Positions 39,708 to 44,224 of a stretch of 44,224 nucleotides of DNA are shown here, in pieces; position 1 is the first letter of the stretch, and each line of letters opens with the position of its first letter. This stretch comes from a virus. The stretch lies in IMG/VR virus record IMGVR_UViG_3300035698_017524, positions 1 through 44,224 of that record; one strand, 5' to 3'. Both the position numbers and the translations under genes were made by a program. Under the pieces are notes generated by a model. It was given only the letters and a program-made list of their open reading frames with translations. It was not told where the DNA came from and ran no database searches.

Positions 39708-40808
39708 ATGAAAATAACAAAAAAATTTAAACAATTAACAAGTTGTACATATCCACATGGTACTGAGAAGAACTTAGTAAATTTGTTACCGAAAGGATAC
39801 AAAGAAGATGGTTTAGGTAACTACTACTTAGAAATAGGTGATGAACCTTCAACCATGTTTGCTTGTCACTTAGATACAGTTGGTGGGAAAAAACAATTAA
39901 AGGTAACACACGTACAAAATAACCAAACGTATATTGAAACTGATGGTAAAACTATTCTAGGTGCAGATGATAAAGCCGGAATGGTTGTAATGTTGTATAT
40001 GATAGAAAAACAAATTCCTGGTTTATATTATTTCTTCGTAGGTGAAGAATGTGGTTGTATCGGTTCGGGTGATTTATCAAGAGTTTGGGAAACAACCGAA
40101 TATTCTAAGTATATTAAGAAAATGATTTCTTTTGATAGAAAAGGTACTACATCAATTATAACTAAGCAATTTTATGAAAGAACTTGTTCTGATAATTTTG
40201 CTAAAGATTTAGCATCAAAATTAAACGATACCGGATTTGGATTTAAATTCGAGCCAGATCCTACAGGATTATTTACAGATTCTGCTGAATTTTCAGATTT
40301 AATTCCTGAATGTACTAACATCTCTGTTGGTTATTTCGGTGAACATACTTGCAACGAAACACAAAACATTGATTTTTTAATAAAATTATGTAAAAGCGCT
40401 TGTAAAATAGGTTGGGAATCTCTAAAAGTAGAGAGAGATCCAGATGTTTATGATATAGAAGATTATTATGGCGGTTATGGAACATATGCTACTATAGATG
40501 ATGATGAATTTTCATGGAGTGGTGAAAACTATTCATACTTCTTAGACGATGATGATGAATCAATAGTAAGAATGTTCATTTCAGATGAGAAAATAGAAGA
40601 AGAAGAAAAGATGATTTTCGATTGGTTAGAAAAATCAGGTACTTATCCAGGTTTAAAAAGCATAATTTGGAATGGAAACTCACTAACAGCTGAAACAGAC
40701 AGTTTTGATTATGTTGGTGATAGATATGATATCGCATTATTGCTACCAGAATTAGCAAACACTCCAATGAAACACTTAAAAAAATCACTTAATTCCTACG
40801 CTTGGTAG
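39708..40808 (+). CDS. M20-type zinc metallopeptidase
   Basis: The 366-residue protein has all expected metal and catalytic residues: ACHLDTV (His54, Asp56), ILGADDKAG (Asp87/88), VGEECG (Glu113, Glu114), SFDR (Asp143) and GEHTCNE (His213). It is a paralogue of the 11862 enzyme but starts directly at the peptidase core. Its C-terminal 130 residues (acidic, with SYFLDDDDESIVRMFISDEK) are different. It has its own host-type promoter, so it may be expressed early. The substrate is unknown. Two tandem hairpins follow the stop. Confidence 0.82.
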   Translation: MKITKKFKQLTSCTYPHGTEKNLVNLLPKGYKEDGLGNYYLEIGDEPSTMFACHLDTVGGKKQLKVTHVQNNQTYIETDGKTILGADDKAGMVVMLYMIEKQIPGLYYFFVGEECGCIGSGDLSRVWETTEYSKYIKKMISFDRKGTTSIITKQFYERTCSDNFAKDLASKLNDTGFGFKFEPDPTGLFTDSAEFSDLIPECTNISVGYFGEHTCNETQNIDFLIKLCKSACKIGWESLKVERDPDVYDIEDYYGGYGTYATIDDDEFSWSGENYSYFLDDDDESIVRMFISDEKIEEEEKMIFDWLEKSGTYPGLKSIIWNGNSLTAETDSFDYVGDRYDIALLLPELANTPMKHLKKSLNSYAW

Positions 40809-40826
40809 TAAATTAAAATAGAAGTA

Positions 40827-40876
40827 AAGCCCCCTTAATTAGTGTGGGGGCTTGTCTCTAATCTCCCAATTAGAGG
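40827..40876 (+). terminator. Tandem hairpins after M20 peptidase gene
   Basis: The first hairpin is AAGCCCCC (40827-40834) with GGGGGCTT (40846-40853), 8 perfect pairs and unusually GC-rich for this genome. The second is CTCTAAT (40856-40862) with ATTAGAG (40869-40875). The T run after them is weak (TTTT at 40885). They probably act as a terminator or 3'-end protector. Confidence 0.6.
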
Positions 40877-40881
40877 ATGTA

Positions 40882-41019
40882 TTATTTTATATTTTTATAA
40901 TCTATACTCATAACTATTAATTTCATTTGACTCTGTGTCAAATTTTTAGGATCCCATCCTCTTTTCTTACAATAGGTATGTATAAATTTTTCTTTTAAAT
41001 ACTCTTTATTTGTTAGCAT
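40882..41019 (-). CDS. Small protein of unknown function (45 aa)
   Basis: A 45-residue minus-strand frame: MLTNKEYLKEKFIHTYCKKR, then GWDPKNLTQSQMKLIVMSID. It begins 4 nt after the stop of the membrane-protein gene on the same strand, which supports it as real. It ends just before the tandem hairpins. No family recognised. Confidence 0.5.
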   Translation of the reverse strand: MLTNKEYLKEKFIHTYCKKRGWDPKNLTQSQMKLIVMSIDYKNIK

Positions 41020-41023
41020 ATTT

Positions 41024-41416
41024 TTAAATTAAAATTAAATAAAATGTTATCTCTATTATTACACCAAATATTAGTGATAACTTCTTTTTTATATCGATAT
41101 CTTCAATATTATAACTAGATTTAATTTTTTTGTAAGTAAAATTAAAAAACATTCTTTGTATATAAGTGAAAATGAATAATTGTCCTATGACAAATGGTAA
41201 ATACCATAAATTGATTAAACCAATTAATGATGAAATCATCATAAATACAAATACTAATTTTAAATTGAATAATTTCTTAACACTGAAATCTAAAACTCTT
41301 TTTGATGATTCATCATAATTTTTACAAAAAGCTTCTTTCATACCATGTACAATAGCGTAAAATACAAAAAATAGGTTAGTTATAATAAAAACAAATAATA
41401 ATTCCATAAAATACAT
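41024..41416 (-). CDS. Small integral membrane protein
   Basis: The 130 residues include about four hydrophobic segments: LLFVFIITNLFFVFYAIVHG near residues 6-25, LKLVFVFMMISSLIGLINLW near 52-71, LPFVIGQLFIFTYIQ near 73-87, and a C-terminal LIFGVIIEITFYLILI. Two starts are possible (MYFMELL or MELL). It heads a two-gene minus-strand operon. Function unknown. Confidence 0.65.
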   Translation of the reverse strand: MYFMELLFVFIITNLFFVFYAIVHGMKEAFCKNYDESSKRVLDFSVKKLFNLKLVFVFMMISSLIGLINLWYLPFVIGQLFIFTYIQRMFFNFTYKKIKSSYNIEDIDIKKKLSLIFGVIIEITFYLILI

Positions 41417-41420
41417 TCTT

Positions 41421-41436
41421 TTAATATATATATTAA
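41421..41436. promoter_or_regulatory. Palindromic TTAATATATATATTAA between divergent genes
   Basis: A perfect 16-bp palindrome that contains the TTAATATATA element on both strands. It sits 10 nt (41416, minus) and 22 nt (41459, plus) from the two divergent start codons, so it could drive both. Confidence 0.5.
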
Positions 41437-41458
41437 ATTATTTTTATATCTTTGCGCA

Positions 41459-41926
41459 ATGTTCACTTTAAAAGGTAAAATACAATTCGATCCTAAAATG
41501 CTAACTAAGAAGCATGAGTCTCAATCTTCTTGGAAGAAAACTGTATTGGTAGAATTTAATTGCGATCTATGTAAATACTATACCTGGTTTATAGATCAAA
41601 AGTTTAATCTAAAATTAGATAAACCAATGAGAGGAACTCATTTCACCTTAATAAATGATATAATTGATGATGAAATTTACGATCAAGCAAGAGAAATGTT
41701 TAATGGTAAAGAAATAACTATCCAATATGACCCACAAATAATAAGATCTAACGAAAAGGGATTCTGGTGGTTAAAAGCATATAGTGTAGATGCGCAAAAC
41801 ATAAGAAGTGTAATGGGTTTAGATAAACCATATTTCGGATTCCATATAACAATAGGGTTAGCAAATAACCTATACCTAGATTATTCAAAATTTATTACTA
41901 ATTATTGTATTAAGTACGAAGTTTAA
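41459..41926 (+). CDS. 2H phosphoesterase-like protein (possible anti-CBASS Acb1 relative)
   Basis: The 155-residue protein has the two H-x-T-x signatures that define the 2H phosphoesterase superfamily: MRGTHFTLIND (His61, Thr63) and FGFHITIGLAN (His129, Thr131). Size and the 68-residue spacing fit LigT/ThpR-type RNA 2',3'-cyclic phosphodiesterases and also Acb1 (T4 57B), a 2H enzyme of about 150 residues that degrades the cyclic nucleotides of CBASS defence. Sequence alone does not choose between these. TATCTTTG (41447-41454) lies 4 nt before the ATG and matches the TAnnTTTG -7 element, so the mRNA could be leaderless, though no TTG is seen at the -33 position. Thymidylate synthase follows. 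Confidence 0.6.
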   Translation: MFTLKGKIQFDPKMLTKKHESQSSWKKTVLVEFNCDLCKYYTWFIDQKFNLKLDKPMRGTHFTLINDIIDDEIYDQAREMFNGKEITIQYDPQIIRSNEKGFWWLKAYSVDAQNIRSVMGLDKPYFGFHITIGLANNLYLDYSKFITNYCIKYEV

Positions 41927-42038
41927 GTAAGTGTAATAGTAGTTAGTGTATATCATGATGTTGCATGTTTTATTAACTATTATTTTGCTTATTTTAAAAA
42001 TTCATAAAACATTAATATTAATTAAATATATAATCTTT

Positions 42039-42869
42039 ATGATAAAAGCGGATGAGTATTATATAAACAATTTGAATAGGATTTTGGATGAGGGTTTTCT
42101 CGATGAGAATCCTAGACCAAAATATATTGATGGTGTGACTGCATACACTAAGTTTATAATTGGTATATTTGAAGAATATGATATATCAAAAGGTGAATTT
42201 CCTATAACAACACTTAGAAACACTGCCATAAAAACTGGTATAAAAGAAATATTGTGGATATATCAAAAACAATCAAATCTATTAAAGGATGCACATGATT
42301 TAGGTATTCGTTGGTGGGATGAATGGGACATAGGTGATGGTACTATTGGACAAAGATATGGTGCCACTGTTAAAAAATATAATCTAATCGATAACCTTTT
42401 AAAATCTTTAAAAGAAGACCCTTTCTCAAGAAGACACATTTTAGATATGTATCAATATTCTGACCTAAGTGAGACTAAGGGACTATACCCATGTGCATAT
42501 AAAACAACGTGGTCAGTTAGAAAAATTGGAGAAGACTATTACTTAGACATGACATTAGATCAACGCAGTAATGATTATATAATGGCAGGGTATATAAATA
42601 AGATACAGTATGTGGCATTACTAATGATGGTCGCTTCACATCTTGGATATAAAGTGGGTGTATTTAGACATCTAACACAAAATTTACATATATATGATAG
42701 ACACATTGATGCCGCTAATGAGTTATTAACTAAACAACCATTAGATGCACAACCAATTTTACTATTAGAAAAGGATAAGAATTTTTATGATTTCACGATA
42801 GATGATTTCATTGTAAAGAATATTGAAGGTATAACAAAAATAGAAAGCAGATTAGATCTAGCTATATAA
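42039..42869 (+). CDS. thyA: Thymidylate synthase
   Basis: The 276-residue enzyme converts dUMP to dTMP with methylenetetrahydrofolate, supplying thymidine for this AT-rich genome. Visible sites are the phosphate-binding FSRRHILDMYQY (Arg131-Arg132), the catalytic Cys152 in GLYPCAYKTTW, DQRSNDYIMAGYINKIQYVALL (given as DQRSNDYIMAG and INKIQYVALL), and the dUMP-contacting HIYDRHID. The usual PCH at the active site is PCA here. The start 42039 is chosen because MIKADEYYINNL fits the family N-terminus; an upstream in-frame extension to 41946 is hydrophobic and has no family match. Confidence 0.9.
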   Translation: MIKADEYYINNLNRILDEGFLDENPRPKYIDGVTAYTKFIIGIFEEYDISKGEFPITTLRNTAIKTGIKEILWIYQKQSNLLKDAHDLGIRWWDEWDIGDGTIGQRYGATVKKYNLIDNLLKSLKEDPFSRRHILDMYQYSDLSETKGLYPCAYKTTWSVRKIGEDYYLDMTLDQRSNDYIMAGYINKIQYVALLMMVASHLGYKVGVFRHLTQNLHIYDRHIDAANELLTKQPLDAQPILLLEKDKNFYDFTIDDFIVKNIEGITKIESRLDLAI

Positions 42870-42884
42870 AAATAAATACACAAA

Positions 42885-43403
42885 ATGAAAACAGCAGAGT
42901 ATTACGAACAACTTGTAGAACAAGTAAAAACCTTAGAACTAACAACAGATGATTCACTACCAGATGATGATGCAGCTTTAACTTATGGTTTTGAGGATAG
43001 AAAAGCATTAATGAAAGTTATCGAAAAACAAAGAATATATTTTTGGATAAGACTTTATATAAAAGAAGATTCAGAAAGAGATGTTAAAATTGGGGATGAT
43101 ATCAACATAATATACAAACCAAGTGGTGAAAAATTAGGAACAAAATTCATAGCTTATGGTAAAAAAGGTTTGGATAAAGATCACGATGAAGAAGTAACAC
43201 AATATGTTAAAGAAGATGATCTTAATGTATTATCACTAATGATAGATATAGAAATGGTTAATAACAATGATGATATACCTTTCATAAGAACACTTTTTAA
43301 GACTGGTAATCACTATGAATACCAATTGATGAAAAGAAATGAGTTAGTTTTTATCAATGAAAGAACTGGTGATGAACTAGACTATTTTGATTGTGATTTT
43401 TAA
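42885..43403 (+). CDS. Protein of unknown function (172 aa)
   Basis: A soluble acidic protein beginning MKTAEYYEQLVEQVKTLELT, with WIRLYIKEDSERDVKIGDDI and IEMVNNNDDIPFIRTLFKTG. It lies 15 nt after the thymidylate synthase gene, so it is probably in the same operon. I do not recognise a family. Confidence 0.68.
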   Translation: MKTAEYYEQLVEQVKTLELTTDDSLPDDDAALTYGFEDRKALMKVIEKQRIYFWIRLYIKEDSERDVKIGDDINIIYKPSGEKLGTKFIAYGKKGLDKDHDEEVTQYVKEDDLNVLSLMIDIEMVNNNDDIPFIRTLFKTGNHYEYQLMKRNELVFINERTGDELDYFDCDF

Positions 43404-43419
43404 AAAGTAAATTTCACAA

Positions 43420-43429
43420 TTAATATATA
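43420..43429 (+). promoter_or_regulatory. TTAATATATA element before HAD gene
   Basis: Exact 10-mer ending 6 nt before the ATG at 43436. Confidence 0.45.
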
Positions 43430-43435
43430 TTGTTA

Positions 43436-44086
43436 ATGAATACAAATAATAAAATAGAGAAATTTTCTGAATTTAAAACAATTTATATTTTTGATTTCGA
43501 TAAAACATTAGCAGAAACACCAAATTTCGAAAGCACTATACAACAATATTTAGTAGAAAGCACAACACCCAAAGATTTATTATATAAGTCTTTGGATTTT
43601 GTGAATAAGAATATTGAGGATTTAAAATGGGAAAATGGTAGAATTTTCATAGATGACCCTAATCGTAAAATTAAAATAGTAGGAAATTGGGTAAGAAAGA
43701 AAAAGAGAATATATCTTCTAGCACCAAATTCATTTTCACAACTAGATGAAAGTTTCCCAACCGAATTAAAAGAACTATCTGAATTATATAACTCCGTGGA
43801 AAACAAATGTATTTTAACTGCTAGACCAGAAAGTACAAGAAATAAATTGATAAAGGTTCTAAACGAACTTGGTCTAGAAGAAACACCCAAATATGGTATA
43901 CATATGAGACCTGATGACAGACCACAAGCAGGTATCTGGAAAGGTGAGAAAATAGTTGAAATAGTTAAAGAACATGGTTTTGAATATGTTGAATATTATG
44001 AAGATAATTCAAAATTTATAAGGAAGGTCAAAAGAGTGATAAAAGATAAATTACCAGATTTAAACTTTAAAGTTATTAAAGTTTAA
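43436..44086 (+). CDS. HAD-superfamily phosphatase
   Basis: The 216-residue protein has HAD motif I IYIFDFDKTLAETP (nucleophile Asp20, Asp22), motif II CILTARPEST (Thr128), a Lys in the GIWKGEK region (motif III) and the acidic motif IV EYYEDNSKF (Glu189, Asp190). The layout and phage context fit the HAD group related to the phosphatase part of T4 PseT and to RNA-repair-associated HADs, so a 3'-phosphatase role on nucleic acid ends is possible. ATG 43436 is preferred to an upstream in-frame TTG at 43430. The gene ends 8 nt before a convergent gene. Confidence 0.8.
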   Translation: MNTNNKIEKFSEFKTIYIFDFDKTLAETPNFESTIQQYLVESTTPKDLLYKSLDFVNKNIEDLKWENGRIFIDDPNRKIKIVGNWVRKKKRIYLLAPNSFSQLDESFPTELKELSELYNSVENKCILTARPESTRNKLIKVLNELGLEETPKYGIHMRPDDRPQAGIWKGEKIVEIVKEHGFEYVEYYEDNSKFIRKVKRVIKDKLPDLNFKVIKV

Positions 44087-44094
44087 ATCGGATT

Positions 44095-44224
44095 CTAACC
44101 TTGGTTGTCTAAATTAACGACTCTATGTAACATACCTGCACCATACTTTAAAATAGTACCAGCTTCTACACCACTAATCCATTTCGATGTTGGGTTTGTT
44201 TTAAACTCTCCTTGTCTTGCTATA
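44095..44224 (-). CDS. 3' end of a minus-strand gene of unknown function (start outside window)
   Basis: The last 42 codons of a minus-strand frame run off the window edge and stop at TAG (44095-44097). They read IARQGEFKTNPTSKWISGVE then AGTILKYGAGMLHRVVNLDN. The glycine-rich, hydrophobic character looks like genuine protein. No family can be named from this fragment. The gene is convergent with the HAD gene. Confidence 0.6.
   Translation of the reverse strand, partial: IARQGEFKTNPTSKWISGVEAGTILKYGAGMLHRVVNLDNQG

Noticed and set aside
41946-42038. Hydrophobic N-terminal extension of thymidylate synthase as a membrane anchor
   Set aside because: The extension comes from AT-rich leader sequence, the family N-terminus fits at 42039, and a TTAAATATATAATC leader stands directly before that ATG.
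43430-43435. TTG start for the HAD phosphatase gene
   Set aside because: An ATG follows two codons later with the usual spacing to the TTAATATATA element, and the extra residues add nothing conserved.
1-44224. tRNA genes
   Set aside because: No cloverleaf with a TTCRANY T-loop was found by eye in any intergenic region; the only tRNA-like ends belong to the tmRNA.

Overview
The window is a piece of a large, AT-rich, T4-like (contractile-tailed) bacteriophage genome. The T4 kinship rests on five recognisable genes: the exonuclease half of a family B DNA polymerase (gp43), the head-completion protein gp4, the portal gp20, a gp21-type prohead protease, and a gp23-type major capsid protein. The host is probably a member of the Bacteroidetes. 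Genes lack Shine-Dalgarno sites, and two intergenic regions carry the Bacteroidetes promoter signature TTG-N19/20-TAnnTTTG. No tRNA, CRISPR array or insertion sequence was seen. Gene orientation changes often, mostly where homing endonucleases and small accessory genes sit on the minus strand.

Layout. 1-1368: 5'-truncated polymerase gene that also stops naturally after motif A, so the enzyme appears to be split. 1393-4619: small unknown genes, a membrane protein, gp4 and a leucine-rich-repeat protein. 4690-11325: head module (portal, protease fused to a repeat-rich scaffold-like part, major capsid protein), interrupted by two minus-strand genes. 11436-14815: a stand-alone NFACT-R domain protein, an M20-type metallopeptidase, an acidic protein with a capsid-targeting-like N-terminus, a tmRNA gene and a NADAR-domain protein. 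14808-19797: GIY-YIG and HNH endonucleases, a D12-class adenine methyltransferase, a small ribbon-helix-helix protein, a frameshifted macro-domain gene and a second leucine-rich-repeat gene. 19923-31614: tail module, with a 1906-residue structural protein on the plus strand facing a minus-strand group that includes a 1355-residue repeat-built tape-measure candidate. 31684-38575: small genes, a ligase-fold protein whose catalytic lysine position is Asp, an EDxHD-type endonuclease, a second D12 methyltransferase facing a GIY-YIG-like protein, and an operon ending in a divergent family-A-polymerase-like protein. 38568-44224: glycosyltransferase, second M20 peptidase, small membrane genes, a 2H phosphoesterase (possible anti-CBASS protein), thymidylate synthase, a HAD phosphatase and the 3' end of a further gene.

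How the genes may work together. The head genes follow the T4 order with protease and scaffold apparently fused. The I-x-E cleavage motif expected for a gp21-type protease occurs near the start of the capsid protein and of two small proteins, suggesting packaged internal proteins. NFACT-R and tmRNA both belong to ribosome rescue and lie about 2 kb apart. NADAR and macro domains both act on ADP-ribose adducts and lie about 4 kb apart, which suggests a counter-defence region against ADP-ribosylating toxins. A TTAATATATA element recurs 4-25 nt upstream of many start codons and is the best candidate for a phage-specific promoter or initiation signal.
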